A stretch of 64,000 nt of DNA from positions 4,278,001-4,342,000 of the forward strand of contig NZ_CAXUQC020000001.1 in the NCBI RefSeq assembly GCF_964253025.1, given 5' to 3'. Origin of the DNA: Rhizobacter sp964253025 (GTDB lineage: Bacteria; Pseudomonadota; Gammaproteobacteria; Burkholderiales; Burkholderiaceae_C). The notes below the pieces were generated by a model. It was not told where the DNA came from, searched no databases, and worked only from the letters and a program-made list of their open reading frames with translations. Within the stretch, counting starts at the first letter, position 1. Every line of letters begins with the position of its first letter. Both the position numbers and the translations under genes were made by a program. Shown in pieces: positions 33,206-41,791 of this stretch.

Positions 33206-34006
33206 ATGAACCGCCGCCCCCTGCTGATCTCGCTCCTGGCCGCCGCCTTGCCCTCGGCCGCCCAGGCCATCCAGAAGAAATCCATGGCCGATCCGCTGTT
33301 GCTCGGCGTCGAGCAGTCGCTCGTCGACTCCGGCCTGGCGTCGTCCCTGCAGCGCGCCTTCGGCCGCGACACGGGCCTGGTCGTCAAGCTGGTGCCGGGC
33401 AGCAGTGCCTCGGTACTGGCAGCGCTCGAGCAAGGGGAGGTCGACGCCTCGATGACCAACGCGCCCGAGATCGAACTCAAGCTGGAGAAGCAGGGCCTGG
33501 CCCACGATCGCCGTCACGTCGCCTCGGGCGACCTGCTGCTGGTCGGTCCGGTGACGGGCAAGGGGAAGAAGGCGGCGGACCCGGCCGGCCTGCTCGGCGA
33601 GCGCGACATCGCGGCCGCGCTGGTGCGGCTCTCCCAGTCGGGCGCCCGCTTCATCGCGCCCGCCGCCGGCTCCGGCGCCAACCTGGGCGAGATCGCGCTC
33701 TGGCGCGCCGCCCGGGTGGCCCCCGCCGCGCCCTGGTACAGCAGCACCCCGGCCGGCGGCAACGCGCTCGCGCTCGCCGCCTCGGAGGGCGCGTACACGG
33801 TGGTGGAACGTGCCATGTGGCTTCAGCGGGATCGCAAGCCGCTGGCCATCGTCGTGGAGGGCGATGCCCGGATGGTGAGCCCCGTGCACGTGATGCGGGC
33901 CTTTCGGGTGAGCCATCCCGCCGCCAAGCTGTTCGGTCAATGGGTCGGCGGGGCGCAGGGCGCCCGGGCTGCGGCTGCGACCCGTGGCTGGCGGGGTCCG
34001 AAATGA
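33206..34006 (+). CDS. TupA-like periplasmic tungstate/molybdate-type binding protein
   Basis: A 266-residue protein with a short signal peptide (LLISLLAAALPSAAQA) and the PBP-like pattern of tungstate-binding TupA: LLLGVEQSLVDSGLASSLQRAF, then VDASMTNAPEIELKLEKQGLAHD, RHVASGDLLLVGP, FIAPAAGSGANLGEIALW and the TPAGGNALALAASEGAYT segment. TupA proteins carry SRGDxSGT-like loops; here the corresponding loop reads AAGSGANLGE, so ligand choice is uncertain. No ABC permease or ATPase follows. Its stop overlaps the start of a MOSC gene (ATGA), which links it to molybdenum or tungsten chemistry. Confidence 0.72.
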   Translation: MNRRPLLISLLAAALPSAAQAIQKKSMADPLLLGVEQSLVDSGLASSLQRAFGRDTGLVVKLVPGSSASVLAALEQGEVDASMTNAPEIELKLEKQGLAHDRRHVASGDLLLVGPVTGKGKKAADPAGLLGERDIAAALVRLSQSGARFIAPAAGSGANLGEIALWRAARVAPAAPWYSSTPAGGNALALAASEGAYTVVERAMWLQRDRKPLAIVVEGDARMVSPVHVMRAFRVSHPAAKLFGQWVGGAQGARAAAATRGWRGPK

Positions 34007-34584
34007 CCGGCCGCTTGCTGAGCGTCAATCGGGCCCTCGCCGCCGAGATGGACATCGGCGGGCGACCCGTCCTCACCGGCATCCGCAAGCGACCGGTCGA
34101 GGGGCCGGTGGCGGTGCGCCCGCTCGGGCTGGAAGGCGATGAACAGGCCGACTTGTCGGTCCACGGCGGGCTTTCCAAGGCGGTGTACGCCTACCCGTCC
34201 GAGCACTATCCGTTCTGGCAGACCGTGCGCGCGCAGGCCAAGGTGTCGGGTTGGGGTGAACCGCTCGCACCGGGGGCGCTCGGCGAGAACCTCACCTTGA
34301 GCGGCCTGCTGGAGTCAGGCGCCTGGATCGGCGACCTGCTGCGCTTTCCCGGTTGCACGCTGGCCGTGAGCGAGCCGCGTTTCCCGTGCTTCAAGTTCAA
34401 TGCCGTCATGGGCTTCAACCAGGCCACCAAGCTGATGGTGGCCAACGGCTGGTGCGGCTTCTACCTGGCGGTGCGCGAGCCCGGCACGCTGTCGGCCGGA
34501 GACAGCTTCGAGCTGATCCCCGGCCCCCGCGAGGTCGGCATCGCCGAGCTGTTCCGCGGCAAGCTCGCCGCGCACAAGCGCTGA
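34003..34584 (+). CDS. MOSC-domain protein (YiiM-like)
   Basis: A 193-residue MOSC protein. Conserved features are GIRKRPVEGPVAVRPLGLEGDEQADLSVHGG, which contains the GD.QAD..VHGG core, then KAVYAYPSEHYPFW, LGENLTLSGLLE and RFPCFKFNAVMG with the candidate catalytic Cys. YiiM-type MOSC enzymes reduce N-hydroxylated compounds or act in sulfur handling with molybdenum cofactor. Translation is coupled to the TupA-like gene by an ATGA overlap. Confidence 0.9.
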   Translation: MTGRLLSVNRALAAEMDIGGRPVLTGIRKRPVEGPVAVRPLGLEGDEQADLSVHGGLSKAVYAYPSEHYPFWQTVRAQAKVSGWGEPLAPGALGENLTLSGLLESGAWIGDLLRFPGCTLAVSEPRFPCFKFNAVMGFNQATKLMVANGWCGFYLAVREPGTLSAGDSFELIPGPREVGIAELFRGKLAAHKR

Positions 34585-34641
34585 ACGTGCCGACGGGCAG
34601 GCGCCGTGAGGCGCCTGCGCTTCACCCCTCCCGCGACCGCG

Positions 34642-35730
34642 TCAGAGCGTCGGGTAGTCGGTGTAGCCCGCGGCACCGCCGCCGTACAGCAGCTTCGGAT
34701 TCATGGGGGCGAAAGGCTTGTCTTCCTTCAGGCGCCGCACCAGGTCCGGGTTGGAGATGAACGGCCGGCCGAAGGCAACCAGGTCGGCTGCACCCGACGC
34801 CACCACGTCCATCGCCATCTGGCGGTTGTACCCGTTGTTCACCATCCAGGCGCCGGCCTCGTGGCCGGCCTTGTACAGCGTGCGCAGCGCCTCGTAGTCG
34901 AACGGGGCCACGTCACGGGCGCCGCCGGTCTGGCCTTCGATGACGTGCAGGAAGGCGAGCTTCAGCGGCGCCAGCCGCTCCACGGCGCGATTGAAGAGCG
35001 CTTGCGGATTGCTGTCCTGGCCCGCGTCGTTGACCGGCGTCACCGGGCTCAGTCGCACGCCCGTGCGGCCGGTACCGATCTCCTCGACCACTGCGGTCAT
35101 GACGTCGACCAGCAGCCGCGTGCGGTTCTCGATGCTGCCGCCGTACTCGTCCGTGCGGTCGTTGATGCTGTCGCGCAGGAACTGGTCGATCAGGTAGCCG
35201 TTGGCGCCGTGCACCTCCACACCGTCGAAGCCCGCATCGATGGCGCAGCGGGCGGCGTGGCGGTAGGCCGCCACGATGCCGGGCAGTTCGTCCGTGCGCA
35301 GTGCGCGCGGCTTCGAGGTTTCGACGAAGCCTTCCTTGGTGAACACCTTGCCCACCGCCACGCGGTCGGTCGACGACACCGGTGGCACGCCCCCCGGCTG
35401 CAGGGACACGTGCGAGATGCGGCCCACGTGCCAGAGCTGGATCACGATGCGTCCGCCCCTGGCGTGCACGGCGTCGGTGACCTTCTTCCAGGCAGCCACC
35501 TGCTCGGGCGAGTAGATCCCCGGGGTGTCGAGGTAGCCCTGGCCCTCCGGCATGATCTGCGCCGCCTCGGTGACGATGAGGCCGGCGCTCGCACGCTGGG
35601 CGTAGTACTCGACCGTCAGGTCGGTCGGCGTATAGCCGGCGCCCGCGCGATTGCGGGTCAGCGGCGCCATCACGATGCGGTTGGCCACGGGGATGTCACC
35701 GACGCGGGCGGGGTCGAACAATGAGCTCAT
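34642..35730 (-). CDS. Old Yellow Enzyme-family NADH:flavin oxidoreductase (NemA/XenB-like)
   Basis: A 362-residue FMN enzyme that reduces activated C=C bonds or nitro groups of electrophiles. It begins MSSLFDPARVGDIPVANRIVMAPLTRNRA and shows IVIQLWHVGRISH (substrate and FMN contacts), FDGVEVHGANGYLIDQFLRD, DEYGGSIENRTRLLVDVM, VRLSPVTP and the FMN phosphate region VAFGRPFISNPDL. All are typical of the NemA/GTN reductase group. The start lies at 35730; a longer frame reaching 36303 runs through the upstream gene and is not supported. Lies beside an alcohol dehydrogenase-like gene with divergent LysR regulator, a common electrophile-response neighbourhood. Confidence 0.95.
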   Translation of the reverse strand: MSSLFDPARVGDIPVANRIVMAPLTRNRAGAGYTPTDLTVEYYAQRASAGLIVTEAAQIMPEGQGYLDTPGIYSPEQVAAWKKVTDAVHARGGRIVIQLWHVGRISHVSLQPGGVPPVSSTDRVAVGKVFTKEGFVETSKPRALRTDELPGIVAAYRHAARCAIDAGFDGVEVHGANGYLIDQFLRDSINDRTDEYGGSIENRTRLLVDVMTAVVEEIGTGRTGVRLSPVTPVNDAGQDSNPQALFNRAVERLAPLKLAFLHVIEGQTGGARDVAPFDYEALRTLYKAGHEAGAWMVNNGYNRQMAMDVVASGAADLVAFGRPFISNPDLVRRLKEDKPFAPMNPKLLYGGGAAGYTDYPTL

Positions 35731-35787
35731 GGTGGATCCTGTCTTGGAAAGGAAAGCTGGAAAACGGACGATCGTACGAAATCTCGG

Positions 35788-35820
35788 AAAGGCCTGCTGT
35801 CGCGCAGGTGCAAGGCCTTT
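35788..35820 (-). terminator. Hairpin after the alcohol dehydrogenase-like gene
   Basis: AAAGGCC (35788-35794) pairs with GGCCTTT (35814-35820); inside the loop CCTGC and GCAGG can pair as well. On the minus strand the stem is followed by CCGAG, so read-through to the Old Yellow Enzyme gene is possible. Confidence 0.5.
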
Positions 35821-35852
35821 CGTGCAAGCGACGCGGGCGTGTCGACTGCCGC

Positions 35853-36860
35853 TCAGAAGCTGGCGAGCACGACCTTGCCGCGCGCGCGGCCGCTCTCGAC
35901 GAGCTGATGCGCCCGGCGCAGGTTGCTCGCGTTGATGGTGCCGAAGTGTTCGCCCACCGTCGTGCGGAGGGTGCCCGCGTCGACCATGCCGGCCACCCGG
36001 GCCAGCAGTTCGTGTTGTGCCTGCATGTCCGGTGTCTGGAACATGGAGCGGGCGAACATCATCTCCCAGTGCAGGGACAGCGACTTGCGCTTGAGGGCCA
36101 TGACGTCGAGCGGCGTCTCCGGATCGTCGATCAGGCCGAGGCGGCCCTGCGGCGCCAGGGCCTCGACGAGCGCGGCGTAGTGCCGGTCGGTGTGCGTCAG
36201 GCTGGCCACCATCGCCACTGGACCGATGCCGGCCTGGCGCAAGCCGTCGCCCAGCGGCGCGGCGTGGTCGATCACGGCGTGGGCGCCCAGCGAAAGCACC
36301 CACTCCCGGGTCTCCGGCCGCGACGCCGTGCCCACCACCCTCATGCCCGACATCTGTCGGGCGAGCTGGACCAGGATGGAGCCCACGCCACCGGCGGCCC
36401 CCACCACCAGCAGCGTGCCGTCGCTGTCTTGCGTCACCCCGAAGCGGTCGAACAGCAGCTCCCAGGCCGTGATGGCGGTGAGCGGCAGGGCCGCCGCCTC
36501 GGCAAAGCCCAGACTGGTCGGCATCGGCCCGACGATGCGCTCATCGACGACCTGGAGTTCGGCGTTGCTGCCGGCTCGGGTGATGTCGCCTGCGTAGTAG
36601 ACGCGGTCCCCTGGCTTGAACAGGCTCACCGCCGCCCCGACCGCCACCACCGTGCCAGCCGCGTCGTAGCCCAGCACCTTCGCTTCACCGGCGGCCCAGC
36701 CACCGCGGCGCCGCACCTTCGTGTCCACCGGGTTGACCGACACCGCCTCCACCCGCACCAGCAAGTCGCGCGGCCCGGGCGTGGGGTCGGGCAGGGTGGT
36801 GTCGACCAGGGCTTCGGGATGGTCGGCAGCGCGGGGCTCGTAGGCAACGACGGCTTTCAT
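35853..36860 (-). CDS. Zinc-binding-alcohol-dehydrogenase-like (quinone oxidoreductase-type) MDR protein
   Basis: A 335-residue medium-chain reductase, starting MKAVVAYEPR. A GroES-like N-terminal domain has VRVEAVSVNPVDTKVRRRGG and VLGYDAAGTVVAVG. The NADPH-binding Rossmann motif is LLVVGAAGGVGSILVQLARQ, and a late region reads LIDDPETPLDVMALKRKSLS. The catalytic zinc ligands of true alcohol dehydrogenases are absent, which places it with quinone/enone reductases (ZADH1/YhfP-like). GAGAGAGCCC precedes the ATG. A LysR gene is divergent at 93 nt. Together with the Old Yellow Enzyme gene it probably serves electrophile detoxification; this is inference. Confidence 0.9.
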   Translation of the reverse strand: MKAVVAYEPRAADHPEALVDTTLPDPTPGPRDLLVRVEAVSVNPVDTKVRRRGGWAAGEAKVLGYDAAGTVVAVGAAVSLFKPGDRVYYAGDITRAGSNAELQVVDERIVGPMPTSLGFAEAAALPLTAITAWELLFDRFGVTQDSDGTLLVVGAAGGVGSILVQLARQMSGMRVVGTASRPETREWVLSLGAHAVIDHAAPLGDGLRQAGIGPVAMVASLTHTDRHYAALVEALAPQGRLGLIDDPETPLDVMALKRKSLSLHWEMMFARSMFQTPDMQAQHELLARVAGMVDAGTLRTTVGEHFGTINASNLRRAHQLVESGRARGKVVLASF

Positions 36861-36909
36861 GGGCTCTCTCCACAATGTTCGGATGTCCGGACTGTACGGA
36901 GCCGGCTGG

Positions 36910-36949
36910 CGTTTGATAATCACCACCCGAGCGACAACACTTTCAAACG
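36910..36949. promoter_or_regulatory. Inverted repeat in the divergent region of the LysR gene
   Basis: CGTTTGA (36910-36916) and TCAAACG (36943-36949) are perfect 7-bp inverted arms 26 nt apart in the only gap between the reductase gene and the LysR gene. Such spaced arms suit a LysR tetramer, although the usual T-N11-A core is not evident. Confidence 0.3.
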
Positions 36950-36953
36950 TCAA

Positions 36954-37931
36954 TTGAAGACCAACTGGCCCGCCGACCTGCAGCTGTCGCAGCTGCAACT
37001 CTTCGTGCGACTGGCCGAGGCCGGCTCGCTGAGCGCCGCTGCGCGCCAGCTGGAACTCACCCCGGCCGCAGCGAGCGCCTCGCTCAAGCGGCTCGAGGCG
37101 GCGCTCGCCGTGCGACTGGTCGAGCGCTCCACCCGTTCCATGCGCCTCACGCCGGAGGGCGAGCTGCTCCGCGAGCATGCCGTGCGCGCGCTCGGCGTGC
37201 TCGACGACGCCCGCTCGCTGCTGAGCGCCCAGCGCGAGGAGCTGTCCGGCGAGATCCACCTGGCCGCGCCGCTGGACCTGGGCCGCACCGTGCTGAGCCC
37301 GCTCCTCGACACCTTCCAGGCCCGGCACCCCCGGCTGCGCGTGGTGCTCCACCTGTCCGACTCGGTCCACGACCTGCTGCGCGACCGCGTCGACGTGGCC
37401 GTGCGCTACGGCATCCTGCGCGACTCCTCCCTCGTGGTCCGGCCGCTGGCCCACACCCGCCGCACGCTGGTCGGTGCCCCGGCCTACCTCGCGCTCCACG
37501 GGCATCCGGCGCACCCGAGCGAACTCGCTCGCCACAACTGCCTTGCCCTCAACGTGGCCGGGCGCCCGGAGCTGCGCTGGTCATTCCACCGCGGCACGGA
37601 GTCGCTCAAGGTGAAGGTCGAAGGCAACCGCGTGGCCGACGACGGCGGCCTCGTCCGCCAATGGGCGGTAGCCGGCCTGGGCCTGGCGTTCAAGGCCGGC
37701 ATCGACGTGCGGGCCGACCTGGCGGCCGGACGCCTGGTGGAGGTGATGCCCGGCTGGCAGGGCGACAGCTTTCCCCTGCAGGCCATCCTGCCGGCGCAGC
37801 GCCACCTCCCGCTGCGGGTACGCCGGCTGCTGGATGCCCTCGTGATGCAGTTCTCCCGGTTGGACGACCCCGCGGGTATCCCGCCCGCGGACGCAAGCAA
37901 CGACAATACGGCGTCCGCTCCTTTCGATTGA
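36954..37931 (+). CDS. LysR-family transcriptional regulator
   Basis: A regulator of about 325 residues. The winged helix-turn-helix at the N-terminus reads LQLFVRLAEAGSLSAAARQL, then AAASASLKRLEAALAVRLVE and STRSMRLTPEGE. The C-terminal effector domain includes SGEIHLAAPLDLGRTVLSPL and DVAVRYGILRDSSLVVRPL, close to the CrgA/AaeR subgroup. No ATG fits: TTG at 36954 is the best placed start, five codons after an inverted repeat, but has no clear SD; translation may begin at a near codon. It is divergent from the reductase gene, the usual target arrangement. Confidence 0.9.
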   Translation: MKTNWPADLQLSQLQLFVRLAEAGSLSAAARQLELTPAAASASLKRLEAALAVRLVERSTRSMRLTPEGELLREHAVRALGVLDDARSLLSAQREELSGEIHLAAPLDLGRTVLSPLLDTFQARHPRLRVVLHLSDSVHDLLRDRVDVAVRYGILRDSSLVVRPLAHTRRTLVGAPAYLALHGHPAHPSELARHNCLALNVAGRPELRWSFHRGTESLKVKVEGNRVADDGGLVRQWAVAGLGLAFKAGIDVRADLAAGRLVEVMPGWQGDSFPLQAILPAQRHLPLRVRRLLDALVMQFSRLDDPAGIPPADASNDNTASAPFD

Positions 37932-37940
37932 GATCCGCCC

Positions 37941-38783
37941 ATGCTCGCCTACCGCCATGCCTTCCACGCGGGCAACCACGCCGACGTCCTCAAGCACATC
38001 GTGCTGACGCGCGTGCTGCGCTACATGAACCAGAAGGACAAGCCGTACCGCTACATCGACACCCATGCGGGCGCCGGCGGCTACTCGCTCGAAGGGCAGT
38101 ACGCGCAGAAGAAGGGCGAGTACCTGCAGGGCATCGCCCGCCTGTGGGATCGCGACGACCTGCCTGAGCTGGCCGCCGACTACGTACAGCTCGTCAAGCG
38201 ATTCAACCCCGATGGCCGCATGGAGCAGTACCCCGGCTCGCCGGCCTTCGCCCAGATGCTGCTGCGCCCGGGCGACCAGATGCGCCTCTTCGAGCGCCAC
38301 CCGACCGACCACCGCATCCTCACCTCCTTCCTTGCCGAGACGAAAGGCGTGGAAGTGCGCGACAGCGACGGCTTCGACGGCCTCAAGGGCCAGGTGCCGC
38401 CGTCAAGCCGCCGTGCCGTCACCCTGATGGACCCGTCGTACGAAGGCCATGGCGACTACGGCCGCGTGATCGTCTCGTTGCGCGAGGCGCTGGAGCGCTT
38501 CGTGGAAGGCGTCTACATGGTCTGGTACCCGCAGGTCAGCAAGCTGGAGGCGGCGCAGCTGCCGCGCCGGCTGGAAACGCTGGCCCCCAAGGGCTGGCTG
38601 CACGTGCGGCTCACGGTTCAGGTGCCCGATGCCCAGGGCTTCGGCCTGGCCGGCAGCGGCATGTTCATCCTCAACCCGCCCTACACCTTGCACGACGAGC
38701 TCGTCGAGCTCATGCCCTGGCTGGTGGACGTGCTCGGCCAGTACGACGACGCCTCCTACCTCATCGAACAGAAGGCGGCCTGA
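37941..38783 (+). CDS. rlmJ: 23S rRNA (adenine2030-N6)-methyltransferase RlmJ
   Basis: A 280-residue SAM-dependent methyltransferase. It begins MLAYRHAFHAGNHADVLKHI, the RlmJ signature, then IDTHAGAGGYSL (SAM binding), FERHPTDHRIL, VTLMDPSYEGHGDY with the catalytic D/N-P-P-Y-type motif DPSY, and MFILNPPYTLHDEL. The length equals that of the E. coli enzyme. It modifies A2030 of 23S rRNA before assembly. Nine nt separate it from the LysR stop; the grouping is probably not functional. Confidence 0.96.
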   Translation: MLAYRHAFHAGNHADVLKHIVLTRVLRYMNQKDKPYRYIDTHAGAGGYSLEGQYAQKKGEYLQGIARLWDRDDLPELAADYVQLVKRFNPDGRMEQYPGSPAFAQMLLRPGDQMRLFERHPTDHRILTSFLAETKGVEVRDSDGFDGLKGQVPPSSRRAVTLMDPSYEGHGDYGRVIVSLREALERFVEGVYMVWYPQVSKLEAAQLPRRLETLAPKGWLHVRLTVQVPDAQGFGLAGSGMFILNPPYTLHDELVELMPWLVDVLGQYDDASYLIEQKAA

Positions 38784-38809
38784 CCCGCCCGCGCATGGAG
38801 CCAGCGCGC

Positions 38810-40006
38810 ATGGACACGCCACCCTCCGGGCCGCTGCGCGGCATCAAGGTGCTGGAGATGGGCCAGCTCATCGCCGGCCCCTTCGCCGCCAAGACGCTGG
38901 CCGACTTCGGCGCCGACGTCATCAAGATCGAGCCGCCCGGCAGCGGCGACCCGCTGCGGCAATGGCGGCTGCTGCACGAGGGCACCAGCGTGTGGTGGCA
39001 GGTGCAGTCACGCAACAAGCGCAGCGTGGCACTCGACCTGCGGCAGCCGGAGGCACGCGAACTGGTGCGCCGGCTGATCGACGAATGCGATGTGCTGATC
39101 GAGAACTTCAAGCCGGGCGTGATGGAGGCCTGGGGCTTCGACCACGCCACGCTCGCGCGCAGCAACCCGGGCCTCGTGATGCTGCGCATCAGCGGCTACG
39201 GGCAGACCGGGCCGAACCGTGACCTGCCCGGCTTCGGCGTGGTGGCCGAGGCCATGGGCGGGCTGCGCCACCTGAGCGGCGAACCGGGCCGCGTGCCCGT
39301 TCGCGTCGGCGTGAGCATTGGCGACACCCTGGCATCCCTGCACGGAGTGATCGGCGTGCTGATGGCGCTGCACCACCGCCACGCCACCGGGCAGGGCCAG
39401 GTGGTGGACGTGGCCCTCTACGAGGCGGTGTTCAACTGCATGGAGAGCCTGCTGCCCGAGTACAGCGCCTTCGGCGTGGTGCGCGAAGCGGCCGGCTCCG
39501 CGCTGCCGGGCATCGCACCCAGCAACGCCTATGCGTGCGCCGACGGCTGGGTGCTGGTGGCAGGCAACGGCGACAGCATCTTCACCCGGCTCATGGACGC
39601 CATCGGCCGCGGCGACCTCGCGCGCGATCCCGCGCTCGTCGGCAACGCGGCCCGCGTGGCACGGGTGGCCGAGATCGACGACGCGATCGGCGCCTGGACG
39701 GCCCGTCGCACCGTCAGCGACGTGCTGGATGCGCTGAAGTCGGCCCAGGTCCCGGCCGGGCGCATCTACACCGCACGGGACATCGCCGAAGACCCGCACT
39801 ACCGCGCCCGCGGCATGATCGAATCGATCACCACCGCCGACGGCCTCACGCTGGACGTGCCCGGCATCGTTCCCAAGCTGAGCGCCACGCCGGGCGCCAT
39901 CACGCGGCGTGCGCCCACCCTCGGCGAGGACACCGAGGCCGTGCTGCGGGAGGTGGGCGTGAGCGACGCCCAGCTGCAGGCGCTGCGCGAGCGCGGCATC
40001 CTCTGA
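38810..40006 (+). CDS. CaiB/BaiF-family (class III) CoA transferase
   Basis: A 398-residue enzyme. It shows LRGIKVLEMGQLIAGPFAAK, LADFGADVIKIEPPGSGDP, the SRNKRSVALDL motif, DVLIENFKPGVMEAWG and GYGQTGPNRDLPGFG of CoA transferases. In the active-site region the aspartate-containing segment is VDVALYEAVFNCME. The reaction moves CoA between carboxylic acids through a covalent Asp-acyl intermediate; the substrate cannot be read from sequence. Of two possible ATGs (38795, 38810) the second has GGAGCC at 9 nt. Convergent with the XRE gene. Confidence 0.93.
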   Translation: MDTPPSGPLRGIKVLEMGQLIAGPFAAKTLADFGADVIKIEPPGSGDPLRQWRLLHEGTSVWWQVQSRNKRSVALDLRQPEARELVRRLIDECDVLIENFKPGVMEAWGFDHATLARSNPGLVMLRISGYGQTGPNRDLPGFGVVAEAMGGLRHLSGEPGRVPVRVGVSIGDTLASLHGVIGVLMALHHRHATGQGQVVDVALYEAVFNCMESLLPEYSAFGVVREAAGSALPGIAPSNAYACADGWVLVAGNGDSIFTRLMDAIGRGDLARDPALVGNAARVARVAEIDDAIGAWTARRTVSDVLDALKSAQVPAGRIYTARDIAEDPHYRARGMIESITTADGLTLDVPGIVPKLSATPGAITRRAPTLGEDTEAVLREVGVSDAQLQALRERGIL

Positions 40007-40024
40007 CCGGCCGGGCCCTGGCAC

Positions 40025-40765
40025 TCAGCTTGTGGCCCGCTTCAGGTCCTTGAAGGCGGCGAACAGCCACGAGCGCATGCCGATCACCAGCGTGTAGGCC
40101 TCGCGCTGCTCCGCCGGCAGGCGCTGGTCCGCGAGGTGCTGCTGCGCGAAGTCCTGGCCCACCCGCTGCAGCCGCTCGACCAGCGTCTCCGCGGAGCGGC
40201 GCCCCACCTGCCCGTGCACCAGCATCATCATCTCGCCCGCCCCGTCGAAGCCGCCGCTGAAGTAGTCGTCGGCCACCTGCTCGCGGAAGTAGCGCATCAC
40301 CGGCCCGTGCGGTCGCCAGCGGAAGGTCTTCGCCACCTTGAGGCGATAGCGGTTGAGCGGTCGCAGCTCGATGACCCCCAGGCGGTCGAGCACCTTGAGG
40401 TAGACGAGGCACTGCGGCGCCTCGAGGGTATACGTGCTCGTGATCTGCTCCACCGTCCACTGGCTCAGGCAGCAGATGGCCAGCAGCAGCAGGCGCCGGT
40501 CGGCCACCACCGCTCGCTCCTGCTCCAGCGTGAGTTCGCGGCGAAGCGGCTGCGCATCGGCCACCCGGCGCGCGAGGTCGGCGAAATCCATCTTCAACAC
40601 CCGCAACACGTCGTCGATGCGCGAGAGCGGCATGTCGCCCTTGGCAAAGATGCGCTTGATGCTGGACTCCGACATGCCGAGGTGCCCGGCCAGGTCGGCA
40701 TAGGTCACGCCCTCGGCCTTGAGCTCCGACTTGAGGGCGGTGACGAGGTCGAGGGTGGTGCTCAT
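40025..40765 (-). CDS. XRE-family transcriptional regulator
   Basis: A 246-residue protein with an N-terminal HTH_3 domain (about 5-65: YADLAGHLGMSESSIKRIFA, DDVLRVLKMDFADL). A larger C-terminal domain of unknown family follows, with LLAICCLSQWTVEQITSTY, VIELRPLNRYRLKVAKTFRW and HGPVMRYFREQVADDYFSGG. Proteins of this type are common single regulators in Burkholderiales; the effector is unknown. A perfect inverted repeat just upstream (40793-40809) is probably its own operator, and it may also control the divergent YiaA operon. Confidence 0.88.
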   Translation of the reverse strand: MSTTLDLVTALKSELKAEGVTYADLAGHLGMSESSIKRIFAKGDMPLSRIDDVLRVLKMDFADLARRVADAQPLRRELTLEQERAVVADRRLLLLAICCLSQWTVEQITSTYTLEAPQCLVYLKVLDRLGVIELRPLNRYRLKVAKTFRWRPHGPVMRYFREQVADDYFSGGFDGAGEMMMLVHGQVGRRSAETLVERLQRVGQDFAQQHLADQRLPAEQREAYTLVIGMRSWLFAAFKDLKRATS

Positions 40766-40792
40766 GGCAGGCCTGGGGCAAGTGGATCCGAA

Positions 40793-40809
40793 GTATCGCC
40801 AAACGATAC
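40793..40809. promoter_or_regulatory. Operator candidate for the XRE regulator
   Basis: GTATCG-CCAAA-CGATAC is a perfect 6-bp inverted repeat with 5-nt centre, 28 nt before the XRE start. A further half-site GATACC occurs at 40848, 28 nt before the divergent YiaA gene. Confidence 0.5.
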
Positions 40810-40880
40810 CAGACAGCCATTGAAACGCGTCCCACCTGCGGTGGATTGATACCGAAGGCCCGAGGGCAGAGGATGCGTCC

Positions 40881-41345
40881 ATGTCCAACCCGTCCCCGGT
40901 CCACTCGATGAACACTTCCACCGTCCGCCACGACACCCGCGCCTGGAAACTGCAGGTCTGGGTCTCCTTCGGCCTCGCCGTCACGCTGTGCGGCACCGGC
41001 CTCGCCTACCTTCCAGGCGAGGACCTGCACCGCGCGTTCATGGTGATGGGCTACGTCTTCTGCCTTTCCACCGCCTTCGCCCTGTCGAAGTTCATCCGCG
41101 ACAACGAGCGCGAGCGCAGCGACACACCGATGTGGAGCCTGGTGGTGTGGGGCGGCTTCGGCCTCGCGATGGCGTTGACCGCCTGGGGTCTGTACCGCAT
41201 GCAGATCAACCCGACCTACAAGGCCTTCCTCGGGGTGAGCTGGCTGTTCCTCATCTCGACGGTGTTCACGCTGGCCAAGACGCTGCGCGACGCCCACGAA
41301 GCCCATCTGGCCGACGCCCGGGCCCATGCCCGCCGCGGTGAATGA
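40881..41345 (+). CDS. YiaA/YiaB-type four-helix membrane protein
   Basis: A 154-residue protein with two pairs of membrane helices (about 25-45, 50-68, 85-105, 112-132). The pattern WVSFGLAVTLCGTGLAYLPG, RAFMVMGYVFCLSTAFALSK, FIRDNERER and its second copy WGGFGLAMALTAWGLYRMQI, LGVSWLFLISTVFTLAKTLRD is that of the YiaAB two-helix domain in duplicate. Function is unknown. First gene of a three-gene set with the following two. Confidence 0.85.
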   Translation: MSNPSPVHSMNTSTVRHDTRAWKLQVWVSFGLAVTLCGTGLAYLPGEDLHRAFMVMGYVFCLSTAFALSKFIRDNERERSDTPMWSLVVWGGFGLAMALTAWGLYRMQINPTYKAFLGVSWLFLISTVFTLAKTLRDAHEAHLADARAHARRGE

Positions 41346-41365
41346 CCGCACCCAGGAGCCCCGAC

Positions 41366-41791
41366 ATGAAAACCGTTCGATCCTTGACGCCGCTGCTGCT
41401 GGCGGCCCTCCTGGCGCTGCCCCTCGTGACCGTGCCGGCTCGAGCCCACGACCGCGCCTCTGAAGCGAGTGCGCTGTCCGCCCTGCCGGTGGCCGTGTCG
41501 GTGGCGGCGCCCGCGATGTTCCTCTCCGCCGGAGCCCTCTTCACCGTGGTGGCCGTGGAAGCCTCGGCCGACGGTGCCGTCTGGGTGCTGGAGCGGGCCT
41601 CCGACGGCGCGCGCGCCAGCGTCCGGCTCAGCGGCCAGGCGGTGGGCGGCGTGTCCGTGGCGGTGGGCACGGTCGTGGTGACCACCGCCTTCAGCGCCGG
41701 CTGGGTCATCTCGGCGGCGGGTCAGGCGATCGCCTACATCCCGAACGAGATCGGCCGGGCGCTGCTGCACAACGAGCAGGTGACGCGATGA
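41366..41791 (+). CDS. Small exported hypothetical protein (STM0539-like)
   Basis: A 141-residue protein with an N-terminal signal (TPLLLAALLALPLVTVPARA) and a mature part dominated by Ala/Val hydrophobic stretches: VAVSVAAPAMFLSAGALFTV, VGGVSVAVGTVVVTTAFSAG. These may form membrane segments or a beta structure. CAGGAG lies 8 nt before the chosen ATG; an earlier ATG overlapping the YiaA stop has none. The stop overlaps the next start (ATGA). I recognise this only as a partner often found with DUF2145 genes. Confidence 0.6.
   Translation: MKTVRSLTPLLLAALLALPLVTVPARAHDRASEASALSALPVAVSVAAPAMFLSAGALFTVVAVEASADGAVWVLERASDGARASVRLSGQAVGGVSVAVGTVVVTTAFSAGWVISAAGQAIAYIPNEIGRALLHNEQVTR

Noticed and set aside
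34642..36303. 553-codon version of the Old Yellow Enzyme gene
   Set aside because: The extra 191 codons run antisense-like through the neighbouring reductase gene's frame and the hairpin; the family start is at 35730.
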